A stretch of 64,000 nt of DNA from Brevibacillus fortis (GTDB lineage Bacteria > Bacillota > Bacilli > Brevibacillales > Brevibacillaceae), in assembly GCF_003013395.1 (NCBI RefSeq), contig NZ_PXZM01000051.1, forward strand, positions 1 through 64,000, given 5' to 3'. Positions 1-7,717 of this stretch are shown here, piece by piece (position 1 is the stretch's first letter; each line of letters begins with the position of its first letter). Below the pieces are notes generated by a model. The model was given only the letters and a program-made list of their open reading frames with translations, did no database searches and was not told the DNA's origin. Both the position numbers and the translations under genes were made by a program.

Positions 1-55
1 ATCCACAAATCCTTAGCAATTGATCATGCGTATTCAGTTTTGAAGGAATGAGGCG

Positions 56-108
56 AAAAGCTGTATTCCCGATTACTTGTAAAAGTAATGGAGAATGCAG
101 CTTTTTTT
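56..108 (+). terminator. Intrinsic terminator of the gene upstream of the window
   Basis: A long hairpin with AAAGCTG on the left and CAGCTTT on the right, an inner ATTACTT/AAGTAAT stem and a run of seven T. It ends transcription entering from the left edge. From here to the start at 271 I see no gene. Confidence 0.75.
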
Positions 109-270
109 GTATTTCCGCCAGTACCGACAAATCTGATTCAAAAAAATTCATGTTCTAATAAGAGGAGCGTGTGCACAGCCGAGATCGGCGAGCGTGGTCA
201 TTATTGTGATTCCAGTCGATTATGCTATGCTGAATGACATACAGCTTTTTCAAATGAAAGAGGGATCAAT

Positions 271-945
271 ATGCTTATTCTTGCAGTGGAGGATGAAAAA
301 GCGCTGCTTCAGACAATTGCAGGAGTCCTGACCGATGAAGGATATCAGGTGGATACGGCAGAGCGCGGAGATGACGGCTTGTTATTGGCGGAACGCGGCA
401 TCTACGATTTGTTGGTCCTGGACATTATGATGCCAGGAATGGATGGTCTTTCACTGGTGAGAACGTTGCGTGCAAAAGGTATAATGACGCCGGTTTTGTT
501 TTTAACGGCAAAAGATAGCGTAGAGTCGAGAGTCGAGGGATTGGATGCCGGAGCAGACGATTATTTGGTCAAGCCTTTTGCGGCTGAAGAACTAACGGCG
601 AGAGTGAGAGCCCTCTTGCGCCGACAAGGGAAACATAACACAGAAGGCGAGCTGGCGTATGGTCCTCTATCGCTGAAGATAAATGAATATGATGGTTTTG
701 TTGATGATGAGCCGATGAAGTTAACGACGAAGGAGTACGAACTGCTTAAGTACTTCCTGCAAAATCGGGAGCAAATATTGACGCGCCAACAAATCTTTGA
801 CCGCGTATGGGGAATTGATTCAGAAGCGAATTACGGAGTGGTTGATTTGTATGTCCACTACCTGCGCAAGAAGCTGGGTGCTTATGAAGGCTTCATCCGA
901 ACGATCCGCAATGTGGGCTACATTTTGAAAAAGGAAGACAAATGA
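271..945 (+). CDS. OmpR/PhoB-family response regulator
   Basis: Cytoplasmic response regulator of 224 residues, the usual length of the family. The receiver domain occupies about residues 1-118: acidic pair E7-D8, phospho-acceptor D51 in LLVLDIMMPGMDG, the switch T of FLTAKD and the conserved K of LVKPF. The C-terminal half (about 128-222) is a winged-helix DNA-binding domain ending in VDLYVHYLRKKLG and IRTIRNVGYIL, typical of OmpR/PhoB proteins. The ribosome site is AAAGAGGG before ATG 271. The stop overlaps the start of the kinase by four bases (ATGA), so the two are translationally coupled and form one two-component system. The signal sensed cannot be read from the sequence; no target gene is evident nearby. 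Confidence 0.93.
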   Translation: MLILAVEDEKALLQTIAGVLTDEGYQVDTAERGDDGLLLAERGIYDLLVLDIMMPGMDGLSLVRTLRAKGIMTPVLFLTAKDSVESRVEGLDAGADDYLVKPFAAEELTARVRALLRRQGKHNTEGELAYGPLSLKINEYDGFVDDEPMKLTTKEYELLKYFLQNREQILTRQQIFDRVWGIDSEANYGVVDLYVHYLRKKLGAYEGFIRTIRNVGYILKKEDK

Positions 946-2237
946 TGTTTCAAAAAACGAGGATTCGACTCGTAACGTTAAACGTAGTAGTCGTGCTTCT
1001 CTTGTTGAACGGGTTGGGGAGCGCAGTCTACTACACGATGAAGTACCGTCTCTATTCGCAGGTGGATCAAGAAATGACCAAAGTCAGTCAAAGGCTGGCG
1101 GTAGATTCTTTGCCCCGTCTCCATCGAATAAATGACGACCCTTTTCCATACAACCGTCAGGAGAGAAAAAAGTTTAACGATCTGGATCGCCGATATGTTT
1201 TACTCGTCTGGGATAGCTTTGGGCGTGTCATCGGGACTGCATTTGGTGAACGACTGGAGCCAAAGGAATATGCAGAATTCCAGCATAACGGAAAAGCAGA
1301 CGGGATCGAAACGAAAACAGTGAATGGACAAGTCTATCGCGTGCAGACCGTTACGGTTCCGAAAAAGGTCGTGGTAGGCAATCGGATACAGACCGCGTAC
1401 CAGTTTCAACTGATTTATAATCTGGCACCTGAGCAAAACATGCTGGACAGCCTATTGTATGTAGTGGTGATCGGCGACATTATTAGTATTGTCATTGCCA
1501 TCGTGGCTGGGTGGTTTTTGGCGCGAAAGGCATTAATCCCGATTCAAGTCTCGTGGGAAAAGCAGCAGCAGTTTATTGCCGATGCTTCTCATGAGCTGAG
1601 GACGCCGCTGACAGCCATCAGGGTCAATCTGGAGAGGCTTTTCAGACACCCGGATCATACGATTGAGCAGGAAAGCGAAAAAATCATGATTGGGATGCAG
1701 GAAGCCAAGCGCTTGAGCAAGCTCGTCTCGGATTTGCTCACGCTGGCGCGCAGTGATTCTAACGAGCTGCAGATCATGAATCAAACGCTGCGCTTAGACG
1801 AAGTAGCGATGAAATGCACCCAAGTTTTTGCACAACTTGCCATCGCACGGGAAATTCGTCTTGAAACAGACATCCAGCAACCCATTGAGATGGTGGGGGA
1901 CCAAGAACGCCTGCACCAGCTTATGGTCATCTTGCTGGACAATGCCTTGAAGTACACGAACAAGGACGGCCGGATTTATGTTGCTTGCAAAAAGGAAGGC
2001 AGTCGCGTCTCGATTCTTGTAAAAGACAGTGGGATCGGGATTTCCAAAGACGATATTCCGTATTTATTTGATCGCTTCTTTCGGGTGGATAAAATGCGCT
2101 CCCGAGCGACAGAAGGGACAGGCTTGGGGCTTTCCATTGCCAAATGGATCGTGGATGCGCACCACGGAAAAATTCAGGTCAGCAGTGAGGTCGGTATCGG
2201 AACGAGTTTTTTGGTAACACTTCCAATAAAGCCTTAG
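942..2237 (+). CDS. Membrane sensor histidine kinase, partner of the 271-945 regulator
   Basis: Sensor kinase of 431 residues. A first membrane segment lies at about residues 12-30, an extracytoplasmic sensor region of about 135 residues follows, then a second membrane segment near 168-190. The dimerisation box SHELRTPLTAIRVNLERL has the phosphorylated histidine at H217. The ATP-binding domain shows LLDNALKYT (N box), VKDSGIGI (G1), FDRFFRVDK (F box) and GTGLGLSIAKWIVDAHHG (G2). The layout is that of an EnvZ/PhoR-type orthodox kinase. The extracellular region has no domain I recognise, so the stimulus is unknown; cell-envelope or secretion stress is a guess based only on similar Bacillus pairs. 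A terminator follows 12 bases after the stop. Confidence 0.92.
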   Translation: MMFQKTRIRLVTLNVVVVLLLLNGLGSAVYYTMKYRLYSQVDQEMTKVSQRLAVDSLPRLHRINDDPFPYNRQERKKFNDLDRRYVLLVWDSFGRVIGTAFGERLEPKEYAEFQHNGKADGIETKTVNGQVYRVQTVTVPKKVVVGNRIQTAYQFQLIYNLAPEQNMLDSLLYVVVIGDIISIVIAIVAGWFLARKALIPIQVSWEKQQQFIADASHELRTPLTAIRVNLERLFRHPDHTIEQESEKIMIGMQEAKRLSKLVSDLLTLARSDSNELQIMNQTLRLDEVAMKCTQVFAQLAIAREIRLETDIQQPIEMVGDQERLHQLMVILLDNALKYTNKDGRIYVACKKEGSRVSILVKDSGIGISKDDIPYLFDRFFRVDKMRSRATEGTGLGLSIAKWIVDAHHGKIQVSSEVGIGTSFLVTLPIKP

Positions 2238-2248
2238 ACAAATGGAAA

Positions 2249-2286
2249 GAACCGTTTTCCCAGCCGTAGGGAATCGGTTCTTTTTT
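2249..2286 (+). terminator. Intrinsic terminator of the two-component operon
   Basis: Stem GAACCG...CGGTTC with inner TTCCC/GGGAA, followed by six T. It closes the regulator-kinase operon. Confidence 0.85.
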
Positions 2287-2379
2287 CAAATGGGGGAGCA
2301 AATCCATTTAACATACTTTTATGTTTCAAATATCTCGAAATTGAGGTAAACTATAAGAGAAGAGAGGAGTGGCGTACTA

Positions 2380-2667
2380 ATGAACATGACGATCACAAAA
2401 GCAGCGGTAGCATGGTTTCGGGAAGAATGGGGATGCAAAGAAGGAGACAGCATTCGTTTTTTTGTCCGGTATGGAGGCGTTAGTACGGTTCAGGATTCAT
2501 TCTCGATGGGGATAGCGAAAGAGTTGCCGAATGAAATCGGCATTTCGACAGTAGAGGATGGCATCACATTTTATATGGAAAAAGATGAGCTGTGGTATAT
2601 GAATGGAAAAGGGTTGATTGTCGATTATCGGCCGGAAACAGACGAAGTAGAATTCAAGCTGGATTAA
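2380..2667 (+). CDS. HesB/IscA-like small protein (YneR type)
   Basis: Small acidic cytoplasmic protein of 95 residues. It resembles the YneR branch of the HesB/IscA-like fold: an N-terminal helix followed by RFFVRYGG, a central beta region and the ending LIVDYRPETDEVEFKLD. Genuine A-type Fe-S carriers have three conserved cysteines; here the only cysteine is C19 in WGCKEG and no C-terminal CGC motif exists, so it is unlikely to be a cluster carrier of the classical kind. AGAGAGGAG precedes ATG 2380. It stands alone between two terminator-like hairpins. Function is unknown; family assignment is from overall pattern. Confidence 0.8.
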   Translation: MNMTITKAAVAWFREEWGCKEGDSIRFFVRYGGVSTVQDSFSMGIAKELPNEIGISTVEDGITFYMEKDELWYMNGKGLIVDYRPETDEVEFKLD

Positions 2668-2809
2668 GCAAGGAAAATGATAGCTAGTAGATAAAGGGCT
2701 CCGGATATACGGGGTCTTTTTATATGTGCGAAAAACTCGAATATCATACTTTACAAACAAAAATGTATGTTATATTATGGGTACATAAATGGAAAAAGGA
2801 GGAAGTTAT

Positions 2810-3718
2810 ATGCGTTTACTTGATTCTTACTTGGAGCTTGGCATTACGGGAATGGCACGTGCAGCTGTAGCAGGATGGTTTGATGGTCATTATGGGGCAG
2901 CCTTATTGGCAGGGTACTTCATGGATCGTGAGCACGATCTCCCTGAACATGTAAAAGAGGGTATTGAGCGGACATGCGAGTCCTTCCGCAAGCAAAAACC
3001 TGATTGGTTTGTTCCACTAGATCAAGACGAGCAAGCTGACCCCTCCTTGTTACAGCATGTAATCAATGGCCTCCAGCAAAATGTGAAGCAGCTTCGGACC
3101 TCGGGGCATGGACTGGCACTGGGTGTGTTGGCATTAAAAGCACTGCGCGAACGCCCTGATATGATCACTCCGACTGTGGTGAATGGCCTGGTCAAGATTC
3201 TCCAAGCGACGACAGAAGACAGGAAAGACCGTTATTGGGGCATCGAGAATTACCATGGAATGACCATTGACGATGTCAAAGACGAAGTTGCGCCTTACGA
3301 TACAACCGCAGAGATGGCAGAGCGGGCGTTTAACGAACTGCATTTGGTGATACCGCCACGTGATATTAACGGAGTACGCTATCATTTGGCGAGCGAGGTC
3401 GTCCATAACATCACACAGGCTCATGCGTTGACGGATTTGGAGAGATTCGGGTATGAGGATATTGTGAAGCCAGGTATCGAAAATCATCGTCTTCAAATCT
3501 ATTTGAATCGCCATGTTCCTGAGTTTACTTTGGAGGATGAGGTGAAGGAGCCAGCGTTCGAGGAAATTTTTTCACCGCTATACTGGGAAAGAACATACAG
3601 CGATCCTCATGCATTGAAGCTTCCGTATGCTGCACTGGATCTGCTAAAGCGGTTTCCGCCAGAGAAGAGAGCTCATGCTGAGCGTAATTTGTGCAAGCTT
3701 TTGACTATTACGGATTAA
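2810..3718 (+). CDS. Conserved hypothetical protein, about 300 residues
   Basis: I do not recognise the family. The product is a soluble, mostly helical protein of 302 residues with no signal peptide or membrane segment. It begins MRLLDSYLELGITGMARAA, is rich in His and acidic residues (for example GHYGAALLAGYFMDREHD, and VHNITQAHALTDLERFGYED) and ends in ALDLLKRFPPEKRAHAERN. The start at 2810 is preferred over an in-frame ATG 21 bases upstream because GGAGG lies seven bases before it. The spaced histidines could bind a metal, but that is only a suggestion. A bidirectional terminator follows, separating it from the convergent racemase gene. Nothing in the neighbourhood indicates its role. Confidence 0.75.
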   Translation: MRLLDSYLELGITGMARAAVAGWFDGHYGAALLAGYFMDREHDLPEHVKEGIERTCESFRKQKPDWFVPLDQDEQADPSLLQHVINGLQQNVKQLRTSGHGLALGVLALKALRERPDMITPTVVNGLVKILQATTEDRKDRYWGIENYHGMTIDDVKDEVAPYDTTAEMAERAFNELHLVIPPRDINGVRYHLASEVVHNITQAHALTDLERFGYEDIVKPGIENHRLQIYLNRHVPEFTLEDEVKEPAFEEIFSPLYWERTYSDPHALKLPYAALDLLKRFPPEKRAHAERNLCKLLTITD

Positions 3719-3733
3719 TCAAATCACATAAAT

Positions 3734-3774
3734 AAAAGAACAGGGAGGCCAATGGGCACTCTCTGTTCTTTTTT
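3734..3774. terminator. Bidirectional intrinsic terminator
   Basis: AAAAGAACAGGGAG pairs with CTCTCTGTTCTTTT; an A-run on the left and a T-run on the right let it serve the gene ending at 3718 and the minus-strand racemase operon ending at 3794. Confidence 0.8.
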
Positions 3775-3793
3775 CACTTCGAAGGAGTGTCGT

Positions 3794-4942
3794 CTACCAG
3801 GTCGGAATGACAGTCGTAGTAGACTCCCGATTGGCATAGTAGCTTTTATGCTCGATCAGGGCATTACGAATAGCAGACTCGTTGATGTCGAAACCGATTC
3901 CTAGAGTTGTCGGTACAGCCAGCATGCCAGGTGCTGCAAAATCGATGACAGGTGTCACGATATCCTCAGCAAAGTAGCGATTGGAAGGGGATGTATCGCC
4001 GGCAATCGTGAAGTTGCTAAGCGAGGCCATCGCGATGTTATGCGCGCGTCCAATCCCTGCCTCTAGCATTCCTCCGCACCATACAGGTACGCCGCGTGTT
4101 GCACACAGGTCATGAATCTTCTTGGCGTCAGTCAGACCACCTACGCGACCGATCTTGATGTTGATAATCCGGCAACTGCCGAGCTCGATTGCTTTGCGGG
4201 CATCTTCTACTGTATGGATACTTTCGTCGAGGCAGATTGGCGTTTTTAGTTCCCTTTGCAAGGTCGCATGGTCGATGATGTCGTCATGGGCCAAGGGCTG
4301 TTCAATCATGATCAGACCGAAGCCATCCAAAGCCTTCAGCATTTCCATGTCCGCCAGTGTGTACGCAGAGTTTGCGTCCGCCATCAGCGGAACATCTGGT
4401 CCAAATGTGTTGCGGATCGCACGCATTGGCTCGACGTCAAAGCCCGGCTTGATTTTTACTTTGATCTTTTTGTAGCCGTCACGGATGAAGCCTTCTACGC
4501 GTTGCAGCAGTTTTTCGATGGTCGGCTCGATTCCGATACTCACGCCGACGTCAATCGTCGTACGAGTTCCGCCCAATGCTTGGGAGAGGGAGAGGCCGTT
4601 CATTTTGGCGTACAAATCCCAGACGGCACCTTCCAAAGCGGCTTTGGCCATGTGATTGCGGCGCATCCAGGAGAAGAGGCGGGATACGTCATCAGGATGC
4701 TCGATCTCCCGTGAAAACAGCTGCGGGATCAAATACTTTTCGAGCATGTACCAGACCGTATCGACATCTTCCTCGTTGTAAACAGGGACGTCCATCGCGA
4801 CGCTTTCGCCGAAGCCGACATGGGCACCGCTATACGCACGCACCAAAATGCATTCCTTGTGGGTCTCGACTCCCATGCTCGTCTCAAAAGGGGAATTCAA
4901 CGGAATTTTGATTCGTTGCAGGTCCACGCGTTCGATTTTCAT
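3794..4942 (-). CDS. N-succinylamino-acid racemase / o-succinylbenzoate synthase family (enolase superfamily)
   Basis: Enolase-superfamily enzyme of 382 residues from ATG 4942, chosen over the ATG six bases upstream because AGGAG is then well spaced. With this numbering the catalytic Lys pair K161/K163 (KIKVKIKPG), metal ligands D189, E214 and D239, and the opposite-face catalytic K263 (NIKIGRVGG) fall at or next to the positions known in Amycolatopsis N-acylamino-acid racemase. The family catalyses 1,1-proton transfer on N-succinylamino acids and often also the menaquinone step of MenC. The neighbouring M20 deacylase and amino-acid-type carrier argue for the racemase role: in Geobacillus such clusters convert D- to L-amino acids through N-succinyl intermediates. 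No menaquinone gene is nearby. Last gene of a three-gene minus-strand operon. Confidence 0.88.
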   Translation of the reverse strand: MKIERVDLQRIKIPLNSPFETSMGVETHKECILVRAYSGAHVGFGESVAMDVPVYNEEDVDTVWYMLEKYLIPQLFSREIEHPDDVSRLFSWMRRNHMAKAALEGAVWDLYAKMNGLSLSQALGGTRTTIDVGVSIGIEPTIEKLLQRVEGFIRDGYKKIKVKIKPGFDVEPMRAIRNTFGPDVPLMADANSAYTLADMEMLKALDGFGLIMIEQPLAHDDIIDHATLQRELKTPICLDESIHTVEDARKAIELGSCRIINIKIGRVGGLTDAKKIHDLCATRGVPVWCGGMLEAGIGRAHNIAMASLSNFTIAGDTSPSNRYFAEDIVTPVIDFAAPGMLAVPTTLGIGFDINESAIRNALIEHKSYYANRESTTTVIPTW

Positions 4943-4962
4943 GTTCATCTCTCCTCAACCGT

Positions 4963-6102
4963 TCATATGGATTGTCGCTCAAACGTTTTCAGTACCGTTC
5001 TTGCCAAAATCTCGATGCCGTCTAGCAGTGCTTCTTTTTCAAAAGTCATCTGCGGATGATGAAGTCCTGGTGTCAGGCCACAGCCTAAACCAAGCATGGT
5101 CGCGCGAAGCTGTGGTCGTTCCTTGGTGTAGTAGTGGAAGTCCTCCGCGCCAGGTGTCTGGATCGGCGGTTCGAGCTTCTCAGCTCCCAAGGCTTGGGTA
5201 ATGGCATCCGCCATGATCAGTCTCGCTTCTTCGTTCACTTCGGCTGCATAGACGCGTTCGGTGATCTCGTAAGACAGCTCAACTTCATAGAGACGGGAAA
5301 CGTGTTGCAAAATGTGCTCGACACGGGCAAATAAGGCGTGAATGACTTCATTCGTCTGTGCCCGCAGGTCCAAGTGGAACTGCGCTGAGCCCGGAATGAT
5401 ATTGCTGCTTTTGCTGCCGGCTGCAAGCTGCGTCATTTTGACGGAATAAGGGACGAGCGGATCGAGGTGAATGCCTTTTAACTGCTCGACAATCGCAGCG
5501 GCTACCTCGATAGCGTTGACTCCGAGGTGTGGCCGTGCGCCATGAGCATCGGCACCCTTGATTTGCCCGAATATCGTACCCGCTGCTCCGTGCAGGATGG
5601 CAGAAGCAGCTGTGCCGCGCGGGATTTCCTGAATCGGACGAAGGTGTACGCCGTACAGAAAATCAATATCGTCCACGACTTTCTTGTTCACCATAGCAAG
5701 CGCGCCATTTCCGCTTTCTTCCGCTGGTTGGAAAATGAGCTTCAGGCGCCCAGGTAGCTGGACGTCCATTGCTTGCAAGACCATGAGGACGCCTACTGCC
5801 ATGGTCATATGCGCATCGTGTCCGCAGGAATGGTTCGCGGTAAAGACGCCATTCACTTCTTGCCAGAGTGCGTCCATATCTGCCCGTACGCCTACAGTCA
5901 ATTTTCCAGGTGACAGATCGCCCCATTCACCAACAACTCCCGTCACGTCGTCAAAGGTAGTGACGTGGCAATTGTGTTTTTTCAAGATGTCAGCAATGAA
6001 TGAGGTGGTCTGGACTTCCTCCCAGCTTATCTCTGGATGCTGGTGTAAATGCTCGTATAGAGAAAAAATGGCGGGCTGCAATTGTTTGATCGTTGTGCGC
6101 AT
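4963..6102 (-). CDS. M20-family N-acyl-amino-acid amidohydrolase (candidate N-succinyl desuccinylase)
   Basis: Metal-dependent amidohydrolase of 379 residues in the M20D/AmaA-YxeP group. Seen: the start LHQHPEISWEEVQT, the metal-binding CGHDAHM, the catalytic EE pair in QPAEESGNGA, the dimerisation-domain block GADAHGARPHLGVNAIE and the late AEDFHYYTKERP with the final ligand H in GLHHP. GGAGG sits four bases before ATG 6102. The gene is followed after 20 bases by the racemase gene and preceded by a carrier gene 27 bases upstream, so the three are one operon. By analogy with the Geobacillus pathway it would remove the succinyl group from N-succinyl-L-amino acids after racemisation; the acyl group and side-chain preference cannot be told from sequence. 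Confidence 0.87.
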   Translation of the reverse strand: MRTTIKQLQPAIFSLYEHLHQHPEISWEEVQTTSFIADILKKHNCHVTTFDDVTGVVGEWGDLSPGKLTVGVRADMDALWQEVNGVFTANHSCGHDAHMTMAVGVLMVLQAMDVQLPGRLKLIFQPAEESGNGALAMVNKKVVDDIDFLYGVHLRPIQEIPRGTAASAILHGAAGTIFGQIKGADAHGARPHLGVNAIEVAAAIVEQLKGIHLDPLVPYSVKMTQLAAGSKSSNIIPGSAQFHLDLRAQTNEVIHALFARVEHILQHVSRLYEVELSYEITERVYAAEVNEEARLIMADAITQALGAEKLEPPIQTPGAEDFHYYTKERPQLRATMLGLGCGLTPGLHHPQMTFEKEALLDGIEILARTVLKTFERQSI

Positions 6103-6129
6103 GGTTCCTCCATGTGAGAAGCTTATTTG

Positions 6130-7539
6130 TTAAGAAACGCCGATTGTCACGGCTACAATGAGCGCGATCGAGGCGATCACGGCCCAACCTGCTAGCAGCT
6201 TCCAAATGAATTTGACCCATTTCTCATACGGAATGCCTGCAACAGCCAGATAGCCCATCAACGCAGAAGAAGTCGGGATAATGGAGTTGGTTACCGCATC
6301 ACCGTATTGGAAGGCAAGAACCGCTATCTGACGTTGGATGCCGAGCAAGTCCGCAATTGGCACCATGATGGGCATAGTTGTGGCTGCCTGTCCACTACCG
6401 GAAGAAATGAAGAGATTGAGAAAGGCTTGAATCACAAACATGGCGATGACGTTTACGGCATCTGGCAAATGACCAATCGACGAAGTCAGGCTGTTAATCA
6501 TGGTATCGATAATTTTTCCGTCTTCCAAGACGACAGTGATAGCGCGGGCAAAACCGACGATCAGCGCGCCAAACGTAACAGCCCTTGCACCAGCGACGAA
6601 GGAATCAAACAGCGTATTGACCGACAAACCTCCGACGAGACCAGCAACTAGCCCCATGATCAGGAAGGAAGCGGTAAGCTCTGTCAGGAACCATTCGTAC
6701 TTGAAAACACCGTATACGTTGAAGGCGAGGCCACAGACCATTACCAGGAACACGAGCTTGTGACGCGTATTCAGGTCCGGGATGTCTACTGTTGCCTGTT
6801 CTTGACTCGCGTGATTCTCTACGCCATAAAGCACACTCTTGGTCGGATCTGCTTTGACGCGATACGCATAGCGCATGACGTACCAGATAGCAAAAGCGAG
6901 CACGAAGACATACACAACAGCACGGAAGATAAGTCCAGAGAAGAGCGGCAATTGCGCGAGCGACTGCGCTACCCCAACTGTGAATGGATTGATCATCCCG
7001 CCCATGAAGCCGGCTGCTGCCCCCATAGTGATCATGGCCGTACCTGTTACGGCATCGAAGCCCATTGCACGTGCCAGTGCGATACCGATTGGAACGAAAA
7101 TGATGCTTTCTTCTGCCATACCCATGGTGAAGCCACCGATGGAAAAGAGGAACATGGAAGCTGGAATGAGCAGCTTTTCCCGACCCTCTAGGTGTCGGAC
7201 ACCTTTATTGATCCCGGCTTCAATCGCTCCGGTCTGGCGGATGATTCCGAATACACCGCTTACAATAAAGATGTAGAAAATGATTTGCGCGCCTTTTTGC
7301 ATCCCTTCTGGAATCGCTTTGAACATGTCGAAGAACGAGACCGGATCACTTTCTACAGGGTGGTAGCTGCCGTTGACGACGATGGTTTTGCCTGAGGCAG
7401 CGTCCTTGACTCGGTCGAACTCACCGGCCGGGAGCACGTAGGAAGCTAGAGCTGCCAAAATGATGATGATAAAGAGGATGGCATACGTATGCGGCACAGA
7501 AAAACGTTTCTTTGCAGGTTTCAATGGATGTGTAGACAT
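6130..7539 (-). CDS. YfcC/DcuC-superfamily membrane carrier, probably for an amino acid or peptide substrate
   Basis: Integral membrane protein of 469 residues with about 11-12 hydrophobic segments. It begins with a basic cytosolic leader KPAKKRFSVPHTYAILFIIII and shows the features of the C4-dicarboxylate/YfcC family: LPAGEFDR after the first segment, a MGMAEESIIFVPIGIALARA block, GGMINPFTVGVAQSLA and, near the end, SSGSGQAATTMPIMVPIADLLG and GDAVTNSIIPTS. Members of the YfcC branch are annotated as basic amino acid antiporters and often sit with M20 peptidases. First gene of the operon; GAGGTGACCTC precedes ATG. A sigma-54 promoter lies about 30-45 bases upstream of the start. Import of a D-amino acid, acylated amino acid or dipeptide for the two downstream enzymes is inferred. 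Confidence 0.85.
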   Translation of the reverse strand: MSTHPLKPAKKRFSVPHTYAILFIIIILAALASYVLPAGEFDRVKDAASGKTIVVNGSYHPVESDPVSFFDMFKAIPEGMQKGAQIIFYIFIVSGVFGIIRQTGAIEAGINKGVRHLEGREKLLIPASMFLFSIGGFTMGMAEESIIFVPIGIALARAMGFDAVTGTAMITMGAAAGFMGGMINPFTVGVAQSLAQLPLFSGLIFRAVVYVFVLAFAIWYVMRYAYRVKADPTKSVLYGVENHASQEQATVDIPDLNTRHKLVFLVMVCGLAFNVYGVFKYEWFLTELTASFLIMGLVAGLVGGLSVNTLFDSFVAGARAVTFGALIVGFARAITVVLEDGKIIDTMINSLTSSIGHLPDAVNVIAMFVIQAFLNLFISSGSGQAATTMPIMVPIADLLGIQRQIAVLAFQYGDAVTNSIIPTSSALMGYLAVAGIPYEKWVKFIWKLLAGWAVIASIALIVAVTIGVS

Positions 7540-7569
7540 GAGGTCACCTCGCTTTTTTTGTTTATGACA

Positions 7570-7586
7570 AGCAAGGGTCGTGCCAA
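7570..7586 (-). promoter_or_regulatory. Sigma-54 (RpoN) -24/-12 promoter of the carrier-deacylase-racemase operon
   Basis: Read on the minus strand the site is TTGGCAC, five bases, TTGCT: the GG at 7584-7583 and GC at 7572-7571 have the required spacing and match the sigma-54 consensus fully. A start near 7560 would give a 5' untranslated region of about 20 bases with the ribosome site of the carrier gene. The next upstream gene on this strand encodes a sigma-54 activator, which supports the call. Confidence 0.85.
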
Positions 7587-7670
7587 GTGTCGAAATTTCC
7601 CGAATATAAGCGTTTTCAGTGGATTTTCATAGGTAAGGTAAAGGAATACAATGAGCTTTAGGAATATTTA

Positions 7671-7690
7671 TTAGGTTTTATTCAGCCTAA
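7671..7690. promoter_or_regulatory. Candidate upstream activator site for the sigma-54 activator
   Basis: Inverted repeat TTAGG, ten bases, CCTAA, about 100 bp upstream of the sigma-54 promoter, the usual distance for an enhancer. Further AGG/CCT half-sites flank it (TTTAGG near 7657, AACCTA near 7694). Assignment is by position and symmetry only. Confidence 0.45.
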
Positions 7691-7717
7691 TGCAACCTAT
7701 TATTCATTGGGCGGAAA

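Noticed and set aside
2668-2740. Terminator after the HesB-like gene
   Set aside because: A GGCTCCG/CGGGGTC hairpin with TTTTT is present but weak and partly mismatched; not listed as a firm feature.
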